This document shows positions 8,295-15,912 of a stretch of DNA of 25,312 nucleotides, piece by piece. Both the position numbers and the translations under genes were made by a program. The DNA is from Collinsella sp. (GTDB taxonomy: Bacteria > Actinomycetota > Coriobacteriia > Coriobacteriales > Coriobacteriaceae), in NCBI GenBank assembly GCA_019419645.1, contig DXZN01000025.1, positions 1-25,312 on the forward strand, read 5' to 3'. Every line of letters starts with the position of its first letter. The stretch's first letter is position 1. The notes beneath the pieces are model-generated. The model had not been told where the DNA came from, ran no database searches, and saw only the letters and a list, made by a program, of their open reading frames with translations.

Positions 8295-8340
8295 GGTTCG
8301 TTTCCTTTCGAAGAAATGAATTACGTAAGTAATTAGTGTT

Positions 8341-8388
8341 GCCCGTTTGACGGGCGAAACCGGTGCGGTTGTAGGGGGACCGCACCGG
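8341..8388 (-). terminator. Two hairpins between arcA1 and arcB
   Basis: A 10-bp perfect stem (8360-8369 with 8379-8388) is followed by a small GCCCG-TTTGA-CGGGC hairpin (8341-8355) just before the arcB leader. There is no real T-run, so this is more likely an attenuating or processing element than a full terminator. Confidence 0.5.
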
Positions 8389-8399
8389 AAACGGAAAGA

Positions 8400-9666
8400 C
8401 TTAGAGGTCCTCGCGCCAGAAGGGCATGCTCATGCAGCGCGGGCCGCCGCGGCCGCGGGAGAGCTCGGCGGAGGGCACGACGAGAAGGTCCAGGCCCTCC
8501 TTGTACAGCACGTCATTGGTGACGGTGTTGCGGGCGTAGACGCAGATCTTGCCGGGCTCGACGCACAGGGTGTTGGAGCCGTCGTTCCACTGCTCGCGGG
8601 AGGCCGCGATCGGGTCGCCGCCGCCGCAGGGGATCAGCTTGACCTGGTCGACGCCGGTGGCGTCCTCCAGGACGTGCTCGAGGGTGTCCTCGATCAGGCG
8701 GATGTTCACGTCGCCCGGGTTCTTGCCGGCGGTCAGCTCGTAGACGCGCAGGGTGCCCATGATGGCGGGGTGGATCGTGAACTTATCGACGTCGATCTGG
8801 GTGAAGACCGTGTCGAGGTGCATGAAGGCGCGCGAGACCGGGATGTCGAAGGCAAGGATGCGCTCGACCTTGGAGTCGGAGTTCCAGAAGATGTTCTGGG
8901 CCATGATGTCGATAGCGGCGGCCTGGGTGCGCTGGGAGATGCCGACGGCGAGGGTCTTCTCGTTGATGTTCAGCACGTCGCCGCCCTCGGTGTGGAACTG
9001 GCAGTCGCGGCGGAAGTACAGGGAGACGTCCTTGTAGTCGGGGTGGTACTTGAAGATGTACTTGCCGTACAGGGTCTCGCGGTTGCGGGTGACGGAGTAC
9101 ATGCGGTTGAGGTTGACGCCCTCGCCGACGACCGCGAACGGGTCGCGGGTGAAGTAGAGGTTGGGCATCGGGTCGATGATCAGGTCGGACTCGGACTCGG
9201 AGTTGACCAGGGAGTCGAGGGTCGTGGACGCCGTGAGGGGCATGTCGATCTCGGCCTTGGTCATGCCGGCCATGGTCTTCTTGACGAACTCGAGGTTGTC
9301 CTCGATGGAGTCCAGCTTCTCGCGGACGATCTGCGGCATGTGCTGGCCGCGGATGCCGGCCTCGGCGATGTACTGGTCGGTGAACTCGGCGCGGGCGCCG
9401 GGGACCTGGTCGAACACCTCGGCGACGAGGTTCTCGAGGTAGAGGACCTCCACGCCCTGGTCCCTCAGGATCTGGGCGAAGGTGTCGTGCTCCTGCTGTG
9501 CGACCTCCAGGAACGGGACGTCGTCGAACAGGAGTCGCTCGAGCTCGTCGGGCGGCAGGTTGAGGAGCTCGTCGCCGGGACGGTGCAGGCAGACCTTCCT
9601 GAGCTTGCCGATCTCGGAAGGCACGTGCAGACCTTTCGTCATGGCCTCCTACCTTTCTTTCGGGCC
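8400..9666. repeat. Direct repeat, copy 1 of the 1,267-bp arcA unit
   Basis: I found no difference between this block and 11604-12870 (constant offset 3,204). The identity begins at the arcA stop codon and ends 24 bp upstream of the ATG, just past the ribosome binding site, at CTTTCGGGCC. Sequence on both sides differs. Confidence 0.93.
8401..9642 (-). CDS. arcA: Arginine deiminase, copy 1
   Basis: A 413-residue arginine deiminase converting arginine to citrulline and ammonia, the first step of the fermentative pathway and an acid-tolerance device. The active site is complete: D167 (FTRDPF), H217/E219 (FHTEGGD), H275 and D277 (MHLDTVF) and nucleophile C403 (GGPRCMS). The ATG at 9642 follows AGGTAGGAGG, an excellent ribosome site. 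The protein is identical to copy 2 at 11605-12846, down to the DNA. arcB comes next in the same direction, about 100 bp away. Its 580-bp leader carries a conserved promoter block with two GAACGGT boxes 21 bp apart (9764-9791), so it is probably transcribed from its own, activator-dependent promoter. The two proteins should be functionally interchangeable and differ only in expression. Confidence 0.96.
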   Translation of the reverse strand: MTKGLHVPSEIGKLRKVCLHRPGDELLNLPPDELERLLFDDVPFLEVAQQEHDTFAQILRDQGVEVLYLENLVAEVFDQVPGARAEFTDQYIAEAGIRGQHMPQIVREKLDSIEDNLEFVKKTMAGMTKAEIDMPLTASTTLDSLVNSESESDLIIDPMPNLYFTRDPFAVVGEGVNLNRMYSVTRNRETLYGKYIFKYHPDYKDVSLYFRRDCQFHTEGGDVLNINEKTLAVGISQRTQAAAIDIMAQNIFWNSDSKVERILAFDIPVSRAFMHLDTVFTQIDVDKFTIHPAIMGTLRVYELTAGKNPGDVNIRLIEDTLEHVLEDATGVDQVKLIPCGGGDPIAASREQWNDGSNTLCVEPGKICVYARNTVTNDVLYKEGLDLLVVPSAELSRGRGGPRCMSMPFWREDL

Positions 9667-9724
9667 CCTGTCAGGGCCGATTCGTTAGCGCCCCTCCGTG
9701 TGAGGCGTTATTGCTGACGACATA

Positions 9725-9791
9725 TTTATATCCAAAATCAATCCATACTTCCACCTCGCCCCCGAACGGTTTTATATGAGGGGTGAACGGC
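9725..9791 (-). promoter_or_regulatory. arcA1 promoter with two GAACGGY boxes 21 bp apart
   Basis: On the minus strand a TTGGATATAAA block gives a -10 TATAAA at 9725-9730. The -35 position (TGGAAG) is poor. Upstream lie ACCGTTC (9764-9770), the start of an 18-bp block ACCGTTCGGGGGCGAGGT, and GCCGTTC (9785-9791), exactly two helical turns apart. The same elements with identical spacings precede arcA2. The box centre nearest the -10 would be near -49, a usual activator position. The architecture is seen; activator binding is inferred. Confidence 0.6.
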
Positions 9792-10133
9792 ATACACATA
9801 TACTTCACGCATGGCATACTTTGATTAAATAAAGTGGATTTACGTGCTTAAACGCTTTTTAACCGCAAGATCAATTGAAACTAACCTTTGTTAAACCACC
9901 CCCAAATTGCATATTTCACGCAACGATATGAATATAATTCGCAATTCTCGCTGTGTCTCAACCATTTTGATTTTTATTCAGAAAAAAGTGCGTCCTATTC
10001 ATTTTTGACAAACAGATTACCGTTTACCAGACGTTGGATACCGTTCACCGGAAGCTCAGTATAAGGCCCATCGAATACCCGATCGATCTTGCGTCTCCAT
10101 TTGTAACAACTTGACTTTTTCGGCAGCAAAGAC
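9792..10133. other. Distal leader of arcA1, AT-rich, no gene
   Basis: No gene is supported. Elements shared with the arcA2 leader at nearly the same offset are TAAACGCTTTTT (9850-9861) and AAATTGCATA (9904-9913). Two plus-oriented boxes, ACCGTTTACC (10019-10028) and ACCGTTCACC (10040-10049), are again 21 bp apart and may be distal sites for the same regulator. Confidence 0.45.
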
Positions 10134-10136
10134 AAA

Positions 10137-10167
10137 CAGACCCGTTCCCCAAAAGGGAGCGGGTCTG
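10137..10167 (-). terminator. Intrinsic terminator of the aminotransferase gene
   Basis: CAGACCCG at 10137-10144 pairs with CGGGTCTG at 10160-10167, with an inner CCC/GGG extension and a TCTGTTTGTCTTT tail on the minus strand. It separates the aminotransferase transcript from arcA1. Confidence 0.75.
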
Positions 10168-10221
10168 CATTCGGTACACCTAGGGTCCAGCAAGGTTTAG
10201 GCCTTCGAGAACCTCAAGGGA

Positions 10222-11346
10222 CTAGCGATCGAGCTCGGCCAGTGCCTCGCCCAGAAGCCTCAGGCCCTCGCGAAGAACATCTTCGCTCGCGCAGTAGCCC
10301 AGGCGCGCTCCGCAGGGAAGCTCAAAACGGCTACCGGGGACCAACAGCACTCCCCTATCGGCCAGCAGGCGCTTGCAGAACTCCTCGTCATCCTCGGGAA
10401 TATCCAGCTGGATAAACGAGGTTGACACGCCCTGCGGGGCCGTCCAGGAGACACGCTGCTGCGTATCGATCCAAGCCTGTGCGATATCTCGGTTACCAAA
10501 CACGATCTTGCGGTTGCGCTCGAGAATCTTGTCCTTGTGCTCGAGCACGTAGGTCGCCAAAGCATCGTTAAACACGCCACCGCAGATCATGGTGTAGTCG
10601 CGGTAGGTGCGGATGCGGTTGGACACCTCTTCATCCGCAACGACCCAGCCCACGCGGGCTGCAGGCGTCGAATAGGTCTTGGACACCGAGTTGGTGACAA
10701 TGGCCCTCTCGTACACGTCTGCCATCGACATAAAGGACTCGGTGTTCTCGAGCGGCAGATACACCTCGTCGCACAGCACGTAGGCGCCCACCGAGCGGGC
10801 AATCTCGGCAATCTGCCCGAGCATGTCTGCATCGAGCACCGTACCGATGGGGTTCGATGCGTTATTGATGCAGATAAGCTTGGTATTGGGGCGAACGAGG
10901 CGCTTGAGCTGTTCGATATCGGGTTTCCATCCGAGCTCCTCGCGAAGCTCCCAATACTCGACCTCGGCACCAAGCGTACGCGGGATCTCATAGAGCGGCG
11001 CATAGGTAGGCCACTCGGCAATCACGTGATCGCTGGGCCCGACAACGGCCATGATGGCGTTGAGGTTGGCGCCCGTGCAGCCATTGGTCTGCAGAATGTG
11101 ATCGGGATTGACCTCGCAACGATACAGCTTGGCGACCTCGGCCTTAAACTCCGGCGAACCCTCGATCCAGCCGTAGTTCATCTTCTCGCGATCCAGACGC
11201 TCGTAGAACGTAGCGCCGTCCTGCTCGTCGAGCGCGCGAAGCTCGCCCATGGTCAGCGACGAAATCGTCGACTGGGCAATGTCCCACGTAGCGCTCTTCT
11301 CCCAAACGTTGAGCCATTCCTCAACGCCAATTGTCTTGATATCCAT
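10222..11346 (-). CDS. ArcT-like PLP-dependent aminotransferase (class I/II)
   Basis: A 374-residue fold-type I aminotransferase. Visible cofactor residues are N165 (NNASNPIG), D193/Y196 (CDEVY), the Schiff-base K223 (SVSKTYSTPAARVGW) and the substrate-carboxylate R348 (GARLGY). The ATG at 11346 has TTGGAG 8 bases upstream; a longer open frame to 11388 has no ribosome site and would run through the transporter remnant. Lactic acid bacteria carry a class I/II aminotransferase, ArcT, inside arginine deiminase operons, and the position between two arcA genes makes this the likely counterpart. Its substrate is not established; arginine, citrulline or ornithine transamination, or an arginine-modifying role as in capreomycidine-type enzymes, are possibilities. 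The fold is certain and the pathway role inferred. Confidence 0.85.
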   Translation of the reverse strand: MDIKTIGVEEWLNVWEKSATWDIAQSTISSLTMGELRALDEQDGATFYERLDREKMNYGWIEGSPEFKAEVAKLYRCEVNPDHILQTNGCTGANLNAIMAVVGPSDHVIAEWPTYAPLYEIPRTLGAEVEYWELREELGWKPDIEQLKRLVRPNTKLICINNASNPIGTVLDADMLGQIAEIARSVGAYVLCDEVYLPLENTESFMSMADVYERAIVTNSVSKTYSTPAARVGWVVADEEVSNRIRTYRDYTMICGGVFNDALATYVLEHKDKILERNRKIVFGNRDIAQAWIDTQQRVSWTAPQGVSTSFIQLDIPEDDEEFCKRLLADRGVLLVPGSRFELPCGARLGYCASEDVLREGLRLLGEALAELDR

Positions 11347-11362
11347 GACTAAGCTCCAATCG

Positions 11363-11445
11363 CTAGAACACGGGGATGATGCCGGCAAAGGTCATGGGAA
11401 TCGAGATGATGCCCAAAAGACAAAGAAGCCGACACCGTTGGGGTA
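11363..11445 (-). pseudogene. C-terminal remnant of a membrane transporter, frameshifted
   Basis: On the minus strand the last 16 codons before a TAG at 11365-11363 read GIISIPMTFAGIIPVF, a typical final transmembrane helix. Just upstream, in a frame shifted by one base, the sequence reads YPNGVGFFVFW. Restoring one G in the TTTTGGG run joins both into one hydrophobic segment. Further upstream the frame hits a stop and no start is found. It ends 16 bp before the aminotransferase ATG, the spacing of an operon neighbour, so it looks like the leftover of a deleted carrier gene, possibly an ArcD-type one. The carrier family cannot be told from so few residues. Confidence 0.45.
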
Positions 11446-11510
11446 TCAACGTGACCGCCTCTAGACATAATGGACACCTTATCTGATGCTAATTTAACTT
11501 ATTAGACAAG

Positions 11511-11545
11511 AATGGGGCGGTGCGAAAAACCCGCACCGCCCCATT
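11511..11545 (-). terminator. Hairpin terminator after arcA2
   Basis: A perfect 14-bp stem, AATGGGGCGGTGCG at 11511-11524 against 11532-11545, has a T-rich loop and is followed on the minus strand by CTTGTCTAATAAG. It separates arcA2 from the aminotransferase gene, perhaps only partially. Confidence 0.65.
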
Positions 11546-11603
11546 GGGAGACATCTAATGGCAGCTAGATGTTTGTATTAAGACCCGTACGGTCTATGAA
11601 AAC

Positions 11604-12870
11604 CTTAGAGGTCCTCGCGCCAGAAGGGCATGCTCATGCAGCGCGGGCCGCCGCGGCCGCGGGAGAGCTCGGCGGAGGGCACGACGAGAAGGTCCAGGCC
11701 CTCCTTGTACAGCACGTCATTGGTGACGGTGTTGCGGGCGTAGACGCAGATCTTGCCGGGCTCGACGCACAGGGTGTTGGAGCCGTCGTTCCACTGCTCG
11801 CGGGAGGCCGCGATCGGGTCGCCGCCGCCGCAGGGGATCAGCTTGACCTGGTCGACGCCGGTGGCGTCCTCCAGGACGTGCTCGAGGGTGTCCTCGATCA
11901 GGCGGATGTTCACGTCGCCCGGGTTCTTGCCGGCGGTCAGCTCGTAGACGCGCAGGGTGCCCATGATGGCGGGGTGGATCGTGAACTTATCGACGTCGAT
12001 CTGGGTGAAGACCGTGTCGAGGTGCATGAAGGCGCGCGAGACCGGGATGTCGAAGGCAAGGATGCGCTCGACCTTGGAGTCGGAGTTCCAGAAGATGTTC
12101 TGGGCCATGATGTCGATAGCGGCGGCCTGGGTGCGCTGGGAGATGCCGACGGCGAGGGTCTTCTCGTTGATGTTCAGCACGTCGCCGCCCTCGGTGTGGA
12201 ACTGGCAGTCGCGGCGGAAGTACAGGGAGACGTCCTTGTAGTCGGGGTGGTACTTGAAGATGTACTTGCCGTACAGGGTCTCGCGGTTGCGGGTGACGGA
12301 GTACATGCGGTTGAGGTTGACGCCCTCGCCGACGACCGCGAACGGGTCGCGGGTGAAGTAGAGGTTGGGCATCGGGTCGATGATCAGGTCGGACTCGGAC
12401 TCGGAGTTGACCAGGGAGTCGAGGGTCGTGGACGCCGTGAGGGGCATGTCGATCTCGGCCTTGGTCATGCCGGCCATGGTCTTCTTGACGAACTCGAGGT
12501 TGTCCTCGATGGAGTCCAGCTTCTCGCGGACGATCTGCGGCATGTGCTGGCCGCGGATGCCGGCCTCGGCGATGTACTGGTCGGTGAACTCGGCGCGGGC
12601 GCCGGGGACCTGGTCGAACACCTCGGCGACGAGGTTCTCGAGGTAGAGGACCTCCACGCCCTGGTCCCTCAGGATCTGGGCGAAGGTGTCGTGCTCCTGC
12701 TGTGCGACCTCCAGGAACGGGACGTCGTCGAACAGGAGTCGCTCGAGCTCGTCGGGCGGCAGGTTGAGGAGCTCGTCGCCGGGACGGTGCAGGCAGACCT
12801 TCCTGAGCTTGCCGATCTCGGAAGGCACGTGCAGACCTTTCGTCATGGCCTCCTACCTTTCTTTCGGGCC
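11604..12870. repeat. Direct repeat, copy 2 of the 1,267-bp arcA unit
   Basis: Base-for-base match to 8400-9666, in the same orientation with 1,937 bp between the copies. The repeat covers exactly the coding sequence plus ribosome site. There are no inverted repeats, insertion sequence remains or target-site duplications at the ends, which favours conversion between paralogs over transposition. Confidence 0.93.
11605..12846 (-). CDS. arcA: Arginine deiminase, copy 2
   Basis: A 413-residue arginine deiminase identical to the copy at 8401-9642, with the same catalytic residues D167, E219, H275, D277 and C403 and the same AGGTAGGAGG ribosome site. It is the first gene of the cluster in the transcription direction, followed by a hairpin, a transporter remnant and the aminotransferase gene. 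Its 550-bp leader is related to, but well diverged from, that of copy 1 and keeps the paired GAACGGT boxes and the TTGGATATAA block at identical distances. Two promoters driving one protein suggest dosage, or response of each copy to different conditions. Confidence 0.96.
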   Translation of the reverse strand: MTKGLHVPSEIGKLRKVCLHRPGDELLNLPPDELERLLFDDVPFLEVAQQEHDTFAQILRDQGVEVLYLENLVAEVFDQVPGARAEFTDQYIAEAGIRGQHMPQIVREKLDSIEDNLEFVKKTMAGMTKAEIDMPLTASTTLDSLVNSESESDLIIDPMPNLYFTRDPFAVVGEGVNLNRMYSVTRNRETLYGKYIFKYHPDYKDVSLYFRRDCQFHTEGGDVLNINEKTLAVGISQRTQAAAIDIMAQNIFWNSDSKVERILAFDIPVSRAFMHLDTVFTQIDVDKFTIHPAIMGTLRVYELTAGKNPGDVNIRLIEDTLEHVLEDATGVDQVKLIPCGGGDPIAASREQWNDGSNTLCVEPGKICVYARNTVTNDVLYKEGLDLLVVPSAELSRGRGGPRCMSMPFWREDL

Positions 12871-12928
12871 TTACTGGCCGAATGTATCAGCGCCCCTCCA
12901 TATGGGACGCTGCTTGCTGACAGCTCTA

Positions 12929-12995
12929 GTTATATCCAAATTCCATTCGTAATGCTACCTCGCCCCCGAACGGTCAGCAAAGTACGATGAACGGT
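12929..12995 (-). promoter_or_regulatory. arcA2 promoter with two GAACGGT boxes 21 bp apart
   Basis: The minus-strand -10 is TATAAC (12929-12934) within TTTGGATATAAC; the -35 position (TAGCAT) is poor. ACCGTTC at 12968-12974 begins the same 18-bp block as in arcA1 (12957-12974), and a second ACCGTTC lies at 12989-12995. The -10 to first box distance (39.5 bp centre to centre) equals that in arcA1. Confidence 0.6.
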
Positions 12996-13370
12996 ATATC
13001 GCATATGATTTCCCATGATGCACTTCAGTTTCGTAAAGCAGATTTTCCTAGGTAAACGTTATTTTTCTAGGAAATCAAGCTTGAACACTCAAAGTTATCC
13101 ATGATTCAAAATTGCATAGTGAAAACGGTTTTCTGCATATAAATGACGCTTGCCCTCGATTCGACCTACATTCGATTATATTCAGCTTGCTATCATTCTT
13201 ATTCATACATTCTCACCAGTTGAGTGAGGATATAGATCGCTTGCTCAAAGCACCGGACGTTAGTGCTTCGGCTTGTCAGCGTAAGAAGTAGGTAAAGATA
13301 CCGTTCACGCGATACGTCCGTGCCAGCGGTCGACTAAATTGAGACAATAGTGAATTAGAGTTAGGCTACC
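12996..13370. other. Shared upstream region of arcA2 and ppk1, no gene
   Basis: This AT-rich divergent region holds no supported gene. It carries footprints shared with the arcA1 leader, TAAACGTTATTT (13053-13064) and AAATTGCATA (13109-13118), plus a further ACCGTTCAC box at 13300-13308. For ppk1 a TTGAGA (about 13340) and TAGGCT 17 bp later form a weak promoter candidate, and a GTCCCC-TGC-GGGGAC hairpin (13371-13385) sits just before its start codon. Confidence 0.4.
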
Positions 13371-13396
13371 GTCCCCTGCGGGGACTGAACGGACAG

Positions 13397-15799
13397 ATGC
13401 ATATGCCGAGCAAAATCGAAAAGAAACAAAAGGCCGCTAAGCTGCGCAAGCCGCCGCGCGACTTCTCGTACACGCAAAACCGAGAGCTTAGCTGGCTGCG
13501 CTTTGACAACCGCGTGCTTGACGAAGCCTTCGACGAGACCGTTCCGCTGTTCGAGCGTCTAAAGTTCGTGTCGATTTTCGAGTCTAACCTCGACGAGTTT
13601 CTCATGGTGCGTGTGGGCGGCCTGTCCGATCTTGCAGAGCTCAAAAAACAGCCTGTCGACAACAAGAGCAATATGACCGCCTCCGAACAGGTCGATGCTG
13701 TCATGGCAGAGCTGCCCGGGCTCCTTACCCGTTGGGAGTCCATCTTTAAGAGCATCGAGGACAAGCTCGACGCTCTGGGCGTTCACCGCGCCCGCATCGA
13801 TTCGCTTACGCCCGAGGAGCGCACCTTCGTAACCCGCTACTTCCAAGCCTACGTGTCGCCGGTCATCTCGCCGTTGGTCATTGACCCGCGCCATCCCTTC
13901 CCCAACCTGCGCAACGGCGCACTCTATCTGGCTTGTGGCCTGGACGGCGTCACCGACGAGGAGAGCCTGCTGGGCCTTATCGAGATTCCCACCTCGATGA
14001 ACCGCGTGGTCGAGACCCCCTCGCCCACCGGCACCTACTCCTACATCTTGCTCGAGGACGTCATCCTCGCCTGCCTGGACAGTTGCTTTGGCTCCTATAA
14101 GCCGCTGGACCGCGCGCTGATCCGCGTCACCCGCAATGCCGATATCGACCCGGACGGCGAAGGCGTCGAGGAGGAAGAGGATTACCGCCAGCACATGAAG
14201 CGCATCCTCAAGAAGCGCCTGCGCCTGCAGCCGGTGGTGCTCGCCGTATCGGGCTCGCTCGAGAAGGCAACGCTCAAGACCATCCGCAAGGCGCTCGAGC
14301 TTTCGCGCCGCTCTGTCTTTACCTGCGATATCCCGCTCGACCTAGGCTACGTCTTTGGCATTGAGGGCAAGATTCCCGAGCACCTGCGCAACGAGCTGCT
14401 CTTTACGCCGTTTAAGCCGCAGCCCAACCCCACCATCGATATGACCCGCTCCATCCGCGAGCAGGTACTTCAACACGACAAGCTGCTCTTTTATCCCTAT
14501 GAGGCCATGAACCCCTTCCTTGATCTGGTGCACGAGGCCGCCTACGACCCCGAGTGCATCTCACTGCGCATCACGCTCTACCGCGTGGCCAAGCAGAGCC
14601 GCCTGTGCGAGTCACTGATCGATGCCGCCGAGAACGGCAAAGAGGTCACGGTGCTCATGGAGCTCCGCGCGCGCTTTGACGAGCAGAACAACATCGAGTG
14701 GGCCGAGCGCCTGGAAGAGGCCGGCTGCACCGTCATCTACGGCTCCGAGGGCTTTAAGTGCCACTCCAAGATCTGCCAGCTCACCTATCGCGAGGGCATG
14801 GCGCTAACGCGCCTGACGCTGCTGGGCACCGGCAACTTTAACGAGAAGACGGCCAAACTCTACAGCGACTTTATGCTCATGACCGCCCACCCCGGTATCG
14901 GCGAGGACGCCAACCTGTTCTTCCGCAACCTGTCGCTGGGCAATCTGCGCGGCGATTACCGCTTCCTGGGCGTGGCGCCGGTCGGTCTCAAGCCGCTCAT
15001 CATGCGCGGTCTGGATCGCGAGATCCAGCGCGCTCTCGCTGGCGAGCCCGCCCGCGTGTTCTTTAAGCTCAACTCGCTCACCGACCGCGAGGTCATCGAC
15101 AAGATCGCCGAGGCATCGTGCGCAGGAGTCCGCGTGGACATGATCATCCGCGGCATCTCGTGCCTCAAGCCGGGCGTTCCTGGCAAGACCGAGAACGTGC
15201 ATGTCCGTTCTATCGTCGGACGCTTTTTGGAGCATGCGCGCGTTTACGCCTTTGGCGTGGACTCGGACATGATCTACCTGAGCTCGGCCGACATGATGAC
15301 GCGCAACACCGAACACCGCGTGGAGATCGCCTTCCCCGTGCTCGACCCCACCTGCCGCGCCCTGGTGCACGAGTACATGGGCATGCAGCTGCGCGACAAC
15401 GTGAAGGCCCGCAGCCTCACGAGCGACGGCACTTGGGTCCCCGTGGAGCGTGCAGAGGGCGAGAAGCCCTTCAACTCGCAGGAAGCCCTGCTGGAGCGTG
15501 CCTATCGCAACGCCGAGGCCGCGCCCGAGCCCGTCATTGAGGCAAAGCCTGCTCCTGAGCCGCAGCCGGCCACACCCGAGGTTCAGAAGGTCCAGGCGAC
15601 CGTCATTGAGCCCGAGCCCGCACCTGTACCTCAGCCCGAGCCGCAGGTCACCAAGCCCGCACCCGAGACGAGCGCCCGTCGCGATAAGCCCGCCGGCAGG
15701 ACCAAGGCCATCGAGCGCCATCGCCCCGGTCGCGTGCGCATGGGCCTGGGCCTGATCGGCCTGGGTCTTAAGACGCTCATTACCGGCAAGACGAAATAG
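13397..15799 (+). CDS. ppk1: Polyphosphate kinase 1 with proline-rich C-terminal tail
   Basis: An 800-residue PPK1, which reversibly transfers ATP gamma-phosphate onto inorganic polyphosphate. The N domain begins FSYTQNRELSWLRFDNRVLDEA, the head domain follows, and two phospholipase D-like C domains hold the catalytic histidines: H456 (FKCHSKIC, the phosphorylated residue) and H613 (FLEHARVYAFG). HPFPNLRNG and TLLGTGNFNEKTAKLYSDF are also family signatures. The core ends near residue 700. About 100 extra residues follow: a PEP/Q-rich linker (about 707-759), a basic stretch and a glycine/leucine-rich end (GLGLIGLGLKTLITG), which is unusual and may be a tether. Start ATG at 13397 or 13403; neither has a strong ribosome site. 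An intrinsic terminator ends the gene. Confidence 0.95.
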   Translation: MHMPSKIEKKQKAAKLRKPPRDFSYTQNRELSWLRFDNRVLDEAFDETVPLFERLKFVSIFESNLDEFLMVRVGGLSDLAELKKQPVDNKSNMTASEQVDAVMAELPGLLTRWESIFKSIEDKLDALGVHRARIDSLTPEERTFVTRYFQAYVSPVISPLVIDPRHPFPNLRNGALYLACGLDGVTDEESLLGLIEIPTSMNRVVETPSPTGTYSYILLEDVILACLDSCFGSYKPLDRALIRVTRNADIDPDGEGVEEEEDYRQHMKRILKKRLRLQPVVLAVSGSLEKATLKTIRKALELSRRSVFTCDIPLDLGYVFGIEGKIPEHLRNELLFTPFKPQPNPTIDMTRSIREQVLQHDKLLFYPYEAMNPFLDLVHEAAYDPECISLRITLYRVAKQSRLCESLIDAAENGKEVTVLMELRARFDEQNNIEWAERLEEAGCTVIYGSEGFKCHSKICQLTYREGMALTRLTLLGTGNFNEKTAKLYSDFMLMTAHPGIGEDANLFFRNLSLGNLRGDYRFLGVAPVGLKPLIMRGLDREIQRALAGEPARVFFKLNSLTDREVIDKIAEASCAGVRVDMIIRGISCLKPGVPGKTENVHVRSIVGRFLEHARVYAFGVDSDMIYLSSADMMTRNTEHRVEIAFPVLDPTCRALVHEYMGMQLRDNVKARSLTSDGTWVPVERAEGEKPFNSQEALLERAYRNAEAAPEPVIEAKPAPEPQPATPEVQKVQATVIEPEPAPVPQPEPQVTKPAPETSARRDKPAGRTKAIERHRPGRVRMGLGLIGLGLKTLITGKTK

Positions 15800-15823
15800 T
15801 CGTTTGTAGAAGCAGTTTGTAGA

Positions 15824-15866
15824 AGCGCCCCGCATTTGAGGAAAGCCTCGGATGCGGGGCGCTTTT
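15824..15866 (+). terminator. Intrinsic terminator after ppk1
   Basis: AGCGCCCCGCAT (15824-15835) pairs with ATGCGGGGCGCT (15852-15863), with further pairing inside and a T4 tail. A 12-base direct repeat GTTTGTAGAAGC (15802-15813 and 15815-15826) lies between the stop codon and the stem. Confidence 0.88.
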
Positions 15867-15912
15867 CCCTGCTACCATGGTGCGAACAACAACACGAATG
15901 ACAGGCAGGGAT

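Noticed and set aside
8347..9717. 456-codon plus-strand open frame opposite arcA1 (and its twin at 11569-12990)
   Set aside because: Low-complexity Val/Gly/Asp-rich translation produced by the codon bias of arcA on the other strand; no ribosome site or family resemblance.
9929..9940. ARG-box-like TGAATATAATTC upstream of arcA1
   Set aside because: Spacer is one base shorter than the ArgR consensus and the site is not kept in the arcA2 leader.
11349..11468. 39-codon minus-strand open frame before the aminotransferase gene
   Set aside because: His/Ser-rich out-of-frame reading of the transporter remnant, without a convincing ribosome site.
15802..15826. Tandem 12-base repeat GTTTGTAGAAGC after ppk1
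   Set aside because: Only two units next to a terminator; probably a slippage duplication without function.
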